Counted from the stretch's first letter, positions 51,003 to 60,340 are shown. The stretch: DNA of 64,000 nucleotides from Kaustia mangrovi (GCF_015482775.1 NZ_CP058214.1:3896501-3960500), one strand, 5' to 3'. The notes: generated from the letters alone by a model not told the origin. Program-made: numbers and translations.

Positions 51003-51506
51003 ATGCTCGATTACGTTCTGCGCAACTGCACCCTGTTCGTCGACGGCATCGGCCTTCACGGGGCGGTCACCACCATCACCCTGCCCAAGCTCACCGAAAA
51101 GGTGGAGGAGCATCGCGGCGGCGGCATGGACGGGCCGATCGACATGGCGCTCGGGCTGGAGAAGCTCGAGGCGGGCCTGGAGATCGCCGACTACGACCCG
51201 CGCGTGCTGGGCCTGTGGGGCCTGGCGCCGGGCGTCGTCAAGCCCTTCACCGCGCGGGGGCATCTCGTCGGCGAGGACGGCGAGGACCGCTCTGCGGAGA
51301 TCAACATGCGCGGCCGTCTGCGCGAGGCCGATCCCGGCGACTGGAAGCCGGGCGAGCGGGCGCTTCTGAAGGGCATGATCTCCTTACGCTACTACAAGCT
51401 CACCATCGGCGACGAGCTGATCCACGAGATCGACCTGCTCGCCGGCATCCGCACCATCAACGGCACCGACCAGCTTGTGGCCATGCGCCGCGCGCTGGGG
51501 CTCTAG
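51003..51506 (+). CDS. Major tail tube protein (Mu gpM / P2 FII-like)
   Basis: 167 aa, tail tube family: CTLFVDGIGLHGAVTTITLP, MDGPIDMALGLEKLEAGLEI, INMRGRLREADPGDWKPGE, INGTDQLVAMRRALGL. Stacks inside the sheath. Follows the sheath gene after 12 bases with GAGGAG upstream. Confidence 0.93.
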   Translation: MLDYVLRNCTLFVDGIGLHGAVTTITLPKLTEKVEEHRGGGMDGPIDMALGLEKLEAGLEIADYDPRVLGLWGLAPGVVKPFTARGHLVGEDGEDRSAEINMRGRLREADPGDWKPGERALLKGMISLRYYKLTIGDELIHEIDLLAGIRTINGTDQLVAMRRALGL

Positions 51507-51514
51507 GAGGGATT

Positions 51515-51793
51515 ATGGCGCCCATCGAGTACACGCTGCTTCACCCGAAGGAGGTTTCGCGCGGGCGGACGATCTCGACTGTCACGCTGCGCCGGCCGAC
51601 TGGCAAGGATATCCGCGCTATCGGCAATGTGCGCCGGCTGGAGGACACCGATTTCCTGGTGAAGCTGGTGGCCGATATGAGCGGGCTCGAGCTGGCGGTC
51701 ATCGACGAGCTCGACGGCGAGGACGTGCTGGCGCTCGTGGAGCGCGTCTCGGGTTTTTTCGACAGTGCCCCGGCGAGGACGTCGACGAGTTGA
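51515..51793 (+). CDS. Tail assembly chaperone, short form (gp41 / P2 E-like)
   Basis: 92 aa, AGGAGGG upstream. Typical chaperone: YTLLHPKEVSRGRTISTVTL, RRPTGKDIRAIGNVRRLEDT, and a Leu/Asp-rich C-terminus. Coats the tape measure during tail assembly. A slippery site near its end yields a longer product. Confidence 0.87.
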   Translation: MAPIEYTLLHPKEVSRGRTISTVTLRRPTGKDIRAIGNVRRLEDTDFLVKLVADMSGLELAVIDELDGEDVLALVERVSGFFDSAPARTSTS

Positions 51794-51921
51794 TCGCGGA
51801 TATCTGCGCGGTCTTCGCCTGGTCGCTGTGGGAGGTCGAGGCCATGCCGGCCGACGAACTGGTCGCCTGGCACGGGCGCGCGATGGAGCGGGCGACGCTG
51901 AAAGCCAGGCTCAGGCTTTAG
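51515..51921 (+). CDS. Tail assembly chaperone, -1 frameshift fusion (P2 E+E'-like)
   Basis: The short frame passes the in-phase heptamer T TTT TTC (51754-51760); a -1 slip continues as RQCPGEDVDELIADICAVFA then SLWEVEAMPADELVAWHGRA to TAG/stop at 51921, giving about 135 aa. The downstream part matches P2 GpE (acidic AxFxW.....M..DEL..WH.RA pattern) and has no start of its own. P2 E/E' uses T TTT TTG at the same place. Confidence 0.78.
51754..51760 (+). promoter_or_regulatory. -1 ribosomal frameshift site T TTT TTC
   Basis: Heptamer in the correct X XXY YYZ phase relative to the chaperone frame (codons GGT TTT TTC). The -1 frame is open and encodes a GpE-like segment; GC-rich sequence just downstream may fold into a stimulatory stem. 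Confidence 0.75.
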
Positions 51922-52177
51922 CCTCTTCCCCGTCGCCCTTTTTCATCTCGGCCGCGATCTTGCGGGCGAGGCGCTCGTCCCGCTCCTCGATGGCGTCGCC
52001 GGCGGATTTCATGATCCGGTCGATGAGCCGGGAGATCAGGACAAAAGGAATGAGGACGCCGGCGATAACGGACACCCAGATAATCACGTCCATCACAACT
52101 TCGGGCAGTGCCAGATAGCTCTGGGCGAACGTGAGGCCAAATCCTCCGAGAAACAGGACGAGCAGAAATCTAATCAT
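51911..52177 (-). CDS. Small membrane protein on the opposite strand inside the tail operon
   Basis: 88 aa. Two hydrophobic helices (IRFLLVLFLGGFGLTFAQSY; VVMDVIIWVSVIAGVLIPFV) followed by a charged tail (RDERLARKIAAEMKKGDGEE). It fits exactly the space between the chaperone (11-base overlap) and the tape measure (14 bases). The ribosome site (GGGGGG) is poor but the membrane pattern and hydrophobic codons argue for a real gene. Being antisense to the late operon, it may be expressed in the lysogen; a superinfection-exclusion role is possible. Confidence 0.65.
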   Translation of the reverse strand: MIRFLLVLFLGGFGLTFAQSYLALPEVVMDVIIWVSVIAGVLIPFVLISRLIDRIMKSAGDAIEERDERLARKIAAEMKKGDGEEAKA

Positions 52178-52191
52178 AGCGGACAGCCCCC

Positions 52192-54216
52192 ATGGCCAAT
52201 TTCGACGTTGGCGTCACTGTACGCCTGATTGACCGGTTCAAGCAACCTGCGCGGGCATTGGGCGGCGCGCTCGGCCGCCTGGGCGACCGCTTCCGGAGCT
52301 TCGGACAATCGGCGGGCAGTGCCGGTCGCGAAGTGGACACCTTCGCCGACCGCATCAGCACGCGCTTCGAGAAGCTGCAAGGCACGTTGGGCGCGCTTGG
52401 CATGTCGTCGCTTGCCCTCGGGCCCATGCAGCAGACGGGCGACGCCATCATGCGCGCCATGCGCAAGCCCATGGCGGCGAGCGAGAGCTTCGAGGACCGG
52501 TTGATCGCCTTCGGCAACACCGCTGGCATCTACGGCGCCTCGCTCAAGACCATCGAGGACCGGCTCGACGCGCTCGGCCCCGCCACCAACCGCTCCGCCG
52601 GCGAGCTTCTCGAAGCGCTCGAAGTGCTGGTCGCCAAGGGGCTCGAGCCCGATCAGGCGCTCGGCGCGCTCGAGGCCGTGGGCAAGGGCGCGACGGCCAC
52701 CAAGGCGCGCGTGGAGGAGATGGCGGCGGGATCCTTCGCGGTGCTCTCCAACCTCAAGGTGCCGGTGGAGGATCTCACTGCCGCGCTCGACGCCATGCAT
52801 CTCGCCGGCCAGCGCGGAGGCTTCGAACTCAAGAACATGGCGAAGGAGTTCCCCATGCTCACCGCCGCCGCGGCCGGGCTCAAGATGCGTGGCGTCGGTG
52901 CGGTGGCGGACATCTCCGCCGCGCTTCAGGTGGCATTGAAGGGGGCGGGCTCCCCCGACATCGCGGCGAACAACATGCAGAACTTCATGAACAAGCTCAC
53001 CGCGCCGCTCACGGTCAAGAACTTCGCCGACTTCGGCGTCGATCTGGAGAAAGAGCTGGCCAAGGCGGCCGAGCGCGGAATCTCGCCGATCGAGCACATG
53101 CTCGAGGTGATCCAGGAGGTGACCGGCGGCGACATGTTCCGTGTCGGAGAGATCTTCCAGGACAAGCAGGTGCGGGAATTCCTGGTGCCCATGCTCGCCA
53201 ACATGGAGGAGTATCGCCGGATCCGCGACGAGGCTATGGCCGCGCGCGGCGTGATCGACGAAGACTATGTCCGCCAGGTGGACAATGCGGCGGCGTCCAC
53301 TAACCGATTGGCGAATGCGACCGAACGGCTCCAGCGTTCCATAGGCGATGCCGTCAACCCCGATGTTGCCTCCATGAAGGACCGACTTGCCGGCTGGCTG
53401 GACCGGGTAAACGCCTTGATCGAAAGCGAGCCCGACGCGGCCAAATGGATAGGTAGGCTGTCGTTGTTCGCCGGCTGGGTGGCCTCTCTGACAGCCAAGA
53501 TCGGCTCGGTCGCAGTAGGCATCGCCGGCTTTATCGCCGTCATGAAGATGGCCTTCGGCTTCGTGCCGGGCGCCAGGCTGCTCGGCAGTGTTCTGCGCGG
53601 TATCGGGCGCGGCGCGGGGGCGTTGGCTCGCCTCGGCCGGGCCGGCTTCGGCGGCTTTTTCTCGGGCCTCGCCAAGGGCGCCAAGACGGCGGCGGCCGAA
53701 GTCGGCCCGCTAAGCCGGAAGACCGGCACCCTTCTCGGCCGCTTCAAAGGGCTTTTGAACGTCCGCAACGCCCTCAAGGTCGGCGGCGCCCTCGCGCTCG
53801 GCTCGGCCATGGTGGACGATCTCACGCGCAGCGTGGACGAGCGGCTCAAGGCCTCCGAGGCCTCCGCCGCGCGCTTCAAGGCCGCCGAGAACGCCCTCGA
53901 CGACACCGCCTTCGGGCGCGCCTGGTCGAGCCTCGTGGAGGTCGCCGACAGCCTCAAGGCGCGGCTCGGCCTGGCAGATGGCGAGGCCCCGAAGCGCAAG
54001 ATGCTCGAGGACGTCGCCCAGGAGGTCGACCAGAGCCGCACGGTCAACCAGGACGTTGCGATCTCCAACAACATCACCGTCAACGCCCGGACCGATGCCT
54101 CGCCGCAGGCCATCGGCAACGCGGTGGCGCGCGGGGCGGAGGACGGCACGCGCCGGGCCTCCGGCGCGCTGCACGACGGCGGCGCCTTCGGCCCGGCCTA
54201 TCAGGGGGCGCCGTAA
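52192..54216 (+). CDS. Tail tape measure protein
   Basis: 674 aa, sets tail length. N-terminal TMP region with helical repeats (ESFEDRLIAFGNTAGIYGAS; NMQNFMNKLTAPLTVKNFAD), two hydrophobic stretches around 420-455 (SLFAGWVASLTAKIGSVAVG; GIAGFIAVMKMAFGF), and a C-terminal part (NITVNARTDASPQAIGNAVA) common to P2/Mu tape measures. Between chaperone and gpU as in P2 and Mu. Confidence 0.92.
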   Translation: MANFDVGVTVRLIDRFKQPARALGGALGRLGDRFRSFGQSAGSAGREVDTFADRISTRFEKLQGTLGALGMSSLALGPMQQTGDAIMRAMRKPMAASESFEDRLIAFGNTAGIYGASLKTIEDRLDALGPATNRSAGELLEALEVLVAKGLEPDQALGALEAVGKGATATKARVEEMAAGSFAVLSNLKVPVEDLTAALDAMHLAGQRGGFELKNMAKEFPMLTAAAAGLKMRGVGAVADISAALQVALKGAGSPDIAANNMQNFMNKLTAPLTVKNFADFGVDLEKELAKAAERGISPIEHMLEVIQEVTGGDMFRVGEIFQDKQVREFLVPMLANMEEYRRIRDEAMAARGVIDEDYVRQVDNAAASTNRLANATERLQRSIGDAVNPDVASMKDRLAGWLDRVNALIESEPDAAKWIGRLSLFAGWVASLTAKIGSVAVGIAGFIAVMKMAFGFVPGARLLGSVLRGIGRGAGALARLGRAGFGGFFSGLAKGAKTAAAEVGPLSRKTGTLLGRFKGLLNVRNALKVGGALALGSAMVDDLTRSVDERLKASEASAARFKAAENALDDTAFGRAWSSLVEVADSLKARLGLADGEAPKRKMLEDVAQEVDQSRTVNQDVAISNNITVNARTDASPQAIGNAVARGAEDGTRRASGALHDGGAFGPAYQGAP

Positions 54217-54642
54217 ATGGCCGGCGTGCTCATGGGGCTCGGGCCGCTGCGCTTCGAGGTGGCGAAGACGGCCTATGAGGAGCTCGCCCGCAAGGCGGAG
54301 GCCCGCTGGCCCGCCCAGGAGCGCATCGGCCGCGCGCCGGCGCTCCAGTTCGTCGGGCCGGGCGCGGACACCATCGAGCTCAACGGCACCGTCTATCCCG
54401 GCCAGATCGGCTCGGCCGACACCGTCGACCGGATGCGCGAGCTGGCAACGGACGGCGAGGCGATGATGCTCGTCTCCGGCACGGGCCGCGTCTTCGGCCG
54501 CTTCGTCATCGTGCGCGCGGAGCACACCGGCTCGCATTTCGACGAGCGGGGCGGCGCGCGCCGACTTGAGTTCCGGCTGGAGGTCCGCGCCTATGGCGAG
54601 GACGGCAAGGGCTCCTCCAGCGTGTGGAGGCTTTACCGATGA
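54217..54642 (+). CDS. Tail protein U (P2 gpU-like)
   Basis: 141 aa. Family pattern: LGPLRFEVAKTAYEELARKA, PALQFVGPGADTIELNGTVY, PGQIGSADTVDRMRELATDG, RRLEFRLEVRAYGEDG. Tail completion factor. The ATG follows the tape measure stop directly. Confidence 0.9.
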   Translation: MAGVLMGLGPLRFEVAKTAYEELARKAEARWPAQERIGRAPALQFVGPGADTIELNGTVYPGQIGSADTVDRMRELATDGEAMMLVSGTGRVFGRFVIVRAEHTGSHFDERGGARRLEFRLEVRAYGEDGKGSSSVWRLYR

Positions 54643-54842
54643 TGGCGAGATCCCGCGAGGGCGACACGATAGACCTCATCGCCTGGCGCGAGATGGGCAC
54701 GACCACGGCGGTGGAGGAGATCCTGGAGCTCAATCCCGCGCTCGCCCGCCTCGACCCCGTGCTGCCCATCGGCACACCGGTCGAGCTGCCCGAGATCGTG
54801 CCGTCGCCGCCCGTCCGCCAGACGGTGCGGCTGTGGGATTGA
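54639..54842 (+). CDS. Tail protein X (LysM-like)
   Basis: 67 aa, P2 gpX family: REGDTIDLIAWREMGTTTAV, EEILELNPALARLDPVLPIG, TPVELPEI. LysM-like fold of the tail/baseplate hub. ATGA overlap with gpU. Confidence 0.9.
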   Translation: MMARSREGDTIDLIAWREMGTTTAVEEILELNPALARLDPVLPIGTPVELPEIVPSPPVRQTVRLWD

Positions 54843-54869
54843 GCGGATCCGACCGAAGGAGCGAAAGCC

Positions 54870-55148
54870 ATGCAGAACCCCGATCGACAGTCCGGCCTGC
54901 CCGCCGGCCAGCTTCGCAGCTTCGTGGAGCGCATCGAGCGGCTGGAGGAGGAGAAGACCTCCATCGGCGCCGACATCAAGGAGGTCTATGCGGAGGCCAA
55001 GGCCCACGGCTTCGACACCAAGATTATGCGCAAGGTGATCGGCTTGAGGAAGAAGGACCGCGCCGAGCGCGAGGAAGAGGACACGATCCTCGATCTCTAC
55101 ATGCACGCGCTCGGCATGGTGCCCGAGCAGGCCGCGCCGGACGATTGA
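54870..55148 (+). CDS. GapR-like nucleoid-associated protein (DUF2312)
   Basis: 92 aa. A close match to alphaproteobacterial Gap[61 protein letters not shown]. GapR binds overtwisted DNA ahead of polymerases and forks and stimulates topoisomerases. AAGGAG precedes the ATG. It lies between tail genes X and D, where most phages have nothing, so it is an acquired host-type gene under late control. Whether it assists replication, packaging or host takeover is open. Confidence 0.9.
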   Translation: MQNPDRQSGLPAGQLRSFVERIERLEEEKTSIGADIKEVYAEAKAHGFDTKIMRKVIGLRKKDRAEREEEDTILDLYMHALGMVPEQAAPDD

Positions 55149-55152
55149 GCGC

Positions 55153-56127
55153 ATGACGCCCGCCTTCCGCGTGTTCGCCGACGGGACCGACGCGACGGCG
55201 CCGATCGCCGACCGGCTCCTGGAGCTCACCGTCACCGACAGTCCCGGCATGGAGGCCGACGAGGTCGCCTTGCGGATCGACGATCGCGGCCACCGCGTGG
55301 CGCTGCCCCGGCGCGGCGCGGGGCTCAGGGTGCAGCTCGGCTATCTGGAGACGGGGCTTGCCGATATGGGGCTCTATACCGTCGACGAGGTGGAGGTCGA
55401 GGGCCCGCCCTGGACCATCGGCGTGCGCGGCCGCTCGGCCGACATGCGCGAGAGCTTCAAGGAGCAGAAGAGCCGTCATTGGGAGGAGACGACGCTTGGC
55501 GACGTCGTCGGCAGGATTGCCGGCGAGCACGGCCTCGCCGCCGCTGTGGATCCCGCCATCGCGGACCGGCCGATCCCGTATTTCGCGCAGACGGCGGAGA
55601 GCGACCTCCATTTCGTCACCCGTCTCGCGCGGCGCCACGGCGCCATCGCCAAGCCCGCCGGCGGCGCGCTCGTCGTCACGACGCGGGGCAGCGGGCGCAC
55701 CGGCTCCGGCATGGCGATCCCCGCATTGACCGTGCGGCCGGGCGACGTGACGACGGTGCGCGCCACCTTGCGCGACCGCCCGGCCCACCGCGCCGTCCAG
55801 GCCGACTGGCAGGACCGCGCCCGCGTCTCCCGCGAGCCGGTGATCGTCGGCGAGGGCGAGCCGAAGATGATCCTGCCCCATGTCTACCCGGACGAGGAGG
55901 AGGCCCGCCGCGCGGCGGACGCCCGCGCCCGCGAGCTCGACACCGCGAAGGGCCGCCTGTCGGTGGAGATGCCCGGCGCGACGTCCATCGTCGCCGAGCG
56001 CCAGGTGGCGCTTGCCGGCTTCCGCGATGGCCTCGACGGCCTGTGGACCGTGACCCGTGCCGAGCACGTCCTCGACGGGAACGGGTATCGGACCCGTTTC
56101 GAGGCGGAGGCCGGCAAGGAGACCTGA
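55153..56127 (+). CDS. Tail hub protein D (P2 gpD / late control D family)
   Basis: 324 aa. Pattern: LRVQLGYLETGLADMGLYTV, DEVEVEGPPWTIGVRGRSAD, LGDVVGRIAGEHGLAAAVDP, AQTAESDLHFVTRLARRHGA. Baseplate hub linking the tube to the spike; in phage terms the same fold as Mu gp44/P2 D. Starts four bases after the GapR-like stop. Confidence 0.92.
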   Translation: MTPAFRVFADGTDATAPIADRLLELTVTDSPGMEADEVALRIDDRGHRVALPRRGAGLRVQLGYLETGLADMGLYTVDEVEVEGPPWTIGVRGRSADMRESFKEQKSRHWEETTLGDVVGRIAGEHGLAAAVDPAIADRPIPYFAQTAESDLHFVTRLARRHGAIAKPAGGALVVTTRGSGRTGSGMAIPALTVRPGDVTTVRATLRDRPAHRAVQADWQDRARVSREPVIVGEGEPKMILPHVYPDEEEARRAADARARELDTAKGRLSVEMPGATSIVAERQVALAGFRDGLDGLWTVTRAEHVLDGNGYRTRFEAEAGKET

Positions 56128-56130
56128 ATT

Positions 56131-56167
56131 CCCCCGGCCGACGGGGGACGGGGCGCGGCAACGCCCC
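56131..56167 (+). other. Two adjacent hairpins upstream of com
   Basis: CCCCCG/CGGGGG (56131-56147) and GGGGCG/CGCCCC (56150-56167) directly after gene D. They may damp transcription into com and the methylase or protect the upstream mRNA. Confidence 0.45.
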
Positions 56168-56266
56168 GAACCGGGAGAAAGCGCTCCCATGACCGCAAGC
56201 GGCCGCCTCGCGGCCATCCCGCCACCGTGGACCACGGCGGTGGGGGATATATCCCAGGACCCATTA

Positions 56267-56488
56267 ATGGAGAGTATCAGTATCCGGTGCGGATCTTGCC
56301 GCCGCCTCTTGTGCAAGACGGCGGAGCGAGCGATAGCTGGCGTCGTCGAGATCAAGTGCCCGCGCTGCGGGACGATCAACAGCCTGAGGCCCACGAGCCC
56401 TCAACCCGAACGCCAGCCGGAGCGTCCTGAGAAAGACAAGGACGCATGCACTGGCAGCTCCATAACACCGACGCCATCGCCTGGCTGA
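56267..56488 (+). CDS. com: Com-like zinc-finger translational regulator
   Basis: 73 aa. Com family: ESISIRCGSCRRLLCKTAER then VVEIKCPRCGTINSLRP, two CxxC knuckles forming one zinc site; Pro/Glu-rich tail. In Mu, Com binds mom mRNA and unmasks its ribosome site. Start chosen at 56267 (AGGA upstream); an earlier ATG at 56189 would add 26 residues. The last 43 bases overlap the methylase gene in another frame, as com overlaps mom in Mu. Confidence 0.86.
   Translation: MESISIRCGSCRRLLCKTAERAIAGVVEIKCPRCGTINSLRPTSPQPERQPERPEKDKDACTGSSITPTPSPG
56422..56445 (+). promoter_or_regulatory. RNA stem burying the methylase ribosome site (Com target)
   Basis: GCGTCCT (56422-56428) pairs perfectly with AGGACGC (56439-56445), loop 10 bases; the second arm contains the AGGA ribosome site and touches the ATG at 56446. 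This is the same logic as the Mu mom translation-initiation stem that Com opens. Confidence 0.75.
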
Positions 56489-57153
56489 TCGACCAGTCGC
56501 CCGACCAGTTCGATGCCCTGGTGACCGACCCGCCCTATTCCTCCGGCGGGCTCCACACGAAGGACCGCACGGCCGACAGCGCCAACAAGAAGTATCTCAG
56601 CAGCCCTAGCCTCTATCCGGAGTTCGCCGGCGAGAATCGCGACCAGTTCAGCTATATGCAGTGGTCCACGCTCTGGCTCACTGCCGCCCACCGGACGCTG
56701 AAGCCCGGTGCGCCGGCCATGATCTTCACCGACTGGCGCCAGCTCGCCGTCATGTCCTCCGCAATCCAGGCTGCGGGCTTCACCCTTCGCGGCTGCATCG
56801 CCTGGGACAAGACCGAGGCCGTCCGCCCCCAGAAGGGCCGCTTCCGCCAGCAGGCGGAGTTCATCCTCTGGGGCTCCAAGGGCCCCTGGCACGACAAGGC
56901 CGGCCCGACGCATCCCGGCGTCTTCCGCGTCCCCGTGACCGCCGGCGGCCCCAAGCGCCACACGACCGGCAAGCCCGTCCCCCTCATGGAGGCGCTGGTG
57001 AAAGCCTGCCCGCCGGGAATCGTCCTCGACCCCTTCGCCGGCTCCGCCTCGACAGGCGTGGCCACACTCCGCTCTGGCCGCCGCTTCGTCGGCGTCGAGC
57101 GGGAGGAGGCGTACTACAGGATCGCGTGTGAACGGCTCAGCGAGGAGGGCTAG
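56446..57153 (+). CDS. Phage DNA methyltransferase under Com control
   Basis: 235 aa, amino-methyltransferase of beta-type order: catalytic motif IV VTDPPYSSGG near the N-terminus (about 26-35), SAM-binding motif I LDPFAGSASTGVA near the C-terminus (about 191-203). N6-adenine or N4-cytosine methylation. It occupies the place of Mu mom (last gene before the right end) though the enzyme type differs. Methylation late in growth would protect packaged DNA from host restriction. Confidence 0.9.
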   Translation: MHWQLHNTDAIAWLIDQSPDQFDALVTDPPYSSGGLHTKDRTADSANKKYLSSPSLYPEFAGENRDQFSYMQWSTLWLTAAHRTLKPGAPAMIFTDWRQLAVMSSAIQAAGFTLRGCIAWDKTEAVRPQKGRFRQQAEFILWGSKGPWHDKAGPTHPGVFRVPVTAGGPKRHTTGKPVPLMEALVKACPPGIVLDPFAGSASTGVATLRSGRRFVGVEREEAYYRIACERLSEEG

Positions 57154-57169
57154 GGCTCGACAACGTTCA

Positions 57170-57200
57170 AGGGCCGCTCGAGGGAGTATCGAGCGGCCCT
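57170..57200 (+). terminator. Stem-loop after the methylase
   Basis: Perfect 11-bp stem AGGGCCGCTCG / CGAGCGGCCCT, 9-base loop, 16 bases after the methylase stop. It ends the last late operon before the right attachment end; only a weak pyrimidine tract follows. Confidence 0.6.
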
Positions 57201-57240
57201 CACTTGACCTTCGAAACCCGGCGCGGCTACAGGATGCAGT

Positions 57241-57289
57241 GGCTACAGATTCAAGTGTCCGACACTCCAATTTGATGTGTCCGGCTACA
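57241..57289 (-). other. Right prophage end (attR) with two transposase-site repeats
   Basis: Reading inward on the minus strand: TGTAGCC, then R1 GGACACATCAAATTGGAGT (57282-57264) and R2 GGACACTTGAATCTGTAGCC (57260-57241). R1 differs from L1 by one base and R2 resembles L2. CTGTAGCC occurs three times near this end. Confidence 0.85.
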
Positions 57290-57294
57290 GCGGG
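57290..57294. repeat. Target-site duplication GCGGG, right copy
   Basis: Matches 14582-14586 exactly and directly abuts the terminal CA of the prophage. Confidence 0.9.
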
Positions 57295-57368
57295 GGTGAC
57301 GACAGGGTGACAGGGACGGGGGTGACGACAGGGTGACAGGGGCAGGGGTGACGGCAAGGGGACAGGGG
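57291..57368 (+). repeat. Three 26-bp tandem repeats
   Basis: Units at 57291, 57317 and 57343 (consensus start CGGGGGTGACGACAGGGTGA); copies 1 and 2 differ by one base, copy 3 is diverged. The first copy begins in the right target duplication, so the phage joined immediately beside this host repeat. Confidence 0.7.
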
Positions 57369-59311
<1,943 letters not shown>

Positions 59312-59321
59312 CCCGGGAGGC

Positions 59322-60299
59322 ATGCCGGAGATGTGGTGGCGCCTCGGTCTCGCCCTCGTGCTGCTCCTTGCGGGCTTCGTCTATCTCAACAACACCACCC
59401 TGCTGGCCTCGCGGCCGGCAGGGGAGCCCGTCCTGCTCGCCCATCGCGGCATAGCCCAGCGCTACCATACGGAGGGTCTCGACTACGAGACCTGCACGGC
59501 GGAGCGCATCCTGCCGCCGACGCACGATTACCTGGAGAACACGATCGCCTCCATGCGAGCGAGCTTCGAGGCGGGCGCCGATATCGTGGAGTTCGACATC
59601 CATCCTACCACGGACGGGCAGTTCGCCGTCTTCCACGACTGGACGCTCGACTGTCGCACCGATGGCACGGGCGTCACGCGCGAACACTCGATGGCGCAGC
59701 TCAAGGCGCTCGATATCGGATATGGCTACACCGCCGACGGCGGCGAGACCTTTCCCTTTCGCGGCAAGGGCGTGGGGGCGATGCCATCGCTGGAGGAGGT
59801 CCTCGCAGCCTTTCCGGACCGGCGCTTCCTGATCAATGTGAAGAGCCGCGACCGCGACGAGGGCGCAAGGCTTGCCGCGGTGCTCGCAGCCCTGCCGCCG
59901 GACCGCCGCGCCAATTTCATGGTCTATGGGGGCACAGAGCCGGTGGAGGCGGTCCATCGGGCGCTTCCCGAGGTGAAGACGGTCTCGCGCAGCGCGATCA
60001 AGGACTGTCTCATCCGCTATGTCGCCTATGGCTGGACCGGGCTGGTGCCGGAGGCCTGCCGGAACAGGGTCGTTCCGCTGCCGGTCAATATCGCGCCGTG
60101 GCTGTGGGGGTGGCCTGACCGGCTCGTGGGCCGCATGCGGTCCGTCGGCAGCAGCGTGTTCCTGCTCGGCCCCTATGGCGGCGGCGGCTTCTCCACCGGC
60201 ATCGACACGGCGGAGGATATCGCACGCATTCCGGACGGCTATGCGGGCGGCGTGTGGACCAACGAGATCGAGACGGTCGCCGGCACCCTTCGGAAATAG
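59322..60299 (+). CDS. Glycerophosphodiester phosphodiesterase, membrane-anchored
   Basis: 325 aa. N-terminal hydrophobic helix (LGLALVLLLAGFVYL, about 8-22) likely an uncleaved anchor, then a GDPD TIM barrel: VLLAHRGIAQ (catalytic His), YLENTIASM, DIVEFDIHPTTDGQFAVFHD (metal Glu/Asp, second His). Releases glycerol-3-phosphate from phospholipid head groups, in or near the periplasm. Ten bases after guaB with GGGAGG, likely an operon. Confidence 0.9.
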   Translation: MPEMWWRLGLALVLLLAGFVYLNNTTLLASRPAGEPVLLAHRGIAQRYHTEGLDYETCTAERILPPTHDYLENTIASMRASFEAGADIVEFDIHPTTDGQFAVFHDWTLDCRTDGTGVTREHSMAQLKALDIGYGYTADGGETFPFRGKGVGAMPSLEEVLAAFPDRRFLINVKSRDRDEGARLAAVLAALPPDRRANFMVYGGTEPVEAVHRALPEVKTVSRSAIKDCLIRYVAYGWTGLVPEACRNRVVPLPVNIAPWLWGWPDRLVGRMRSVGSSVFLLGPYGGGGFSTGIDTAEDIARIPDGYAGGVWTNEIETVAGTLRK

Positions 60300-60340
60300 G
60301 GGCGCCGGCAGACCTGTGCGGCGTCTCGTTTCCCTGCCGC

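Larger units (their letters stand above)
14587..57289 (+). mobile_element. Mu-like transposable prophage, 42,703 bp, complete to both ends
   Basis: Both termini start 5'-TGT, then four variable bases, then GGACACATCAAA, one variable base and TGGAGT, in inverted orientation; GCGGG is duplicated outside. Inside are Mu-type repressor, Ner, MuA transposase, MuB, GemA, Mor, Mu-family heads (gp28-like terminase, DUF935 portal, gpF, gpI/Z, gpT, gp36, gpG, gp37), a Mu/P2-type contractile tail, and Com with a DNA methylase. Gene order matches Mu. The only visible structural lesion is the missing stop of gene G. Extra genes include GapR, an outer-membrane protein and a secreted nuclease. Confidence 0.96.

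Noticed and set aside
48618-51263. An 881-codon open frame on the minus strand
   Set aside because: It lies antisense to the porin, sheath and tube genes, which have clear families; long antisense frames are common in GC-rich coding DNA.
56130-56167. Fourth late dyad upstream of com
   Set aside because: CCCCCGGCCGACGGGGG does not match the fixed positions of the other three; it is a plain hairpin.
57291-57368. Tandem repeat as a CRISPR array
   Set aside because: Units are contiguous with no spacers.
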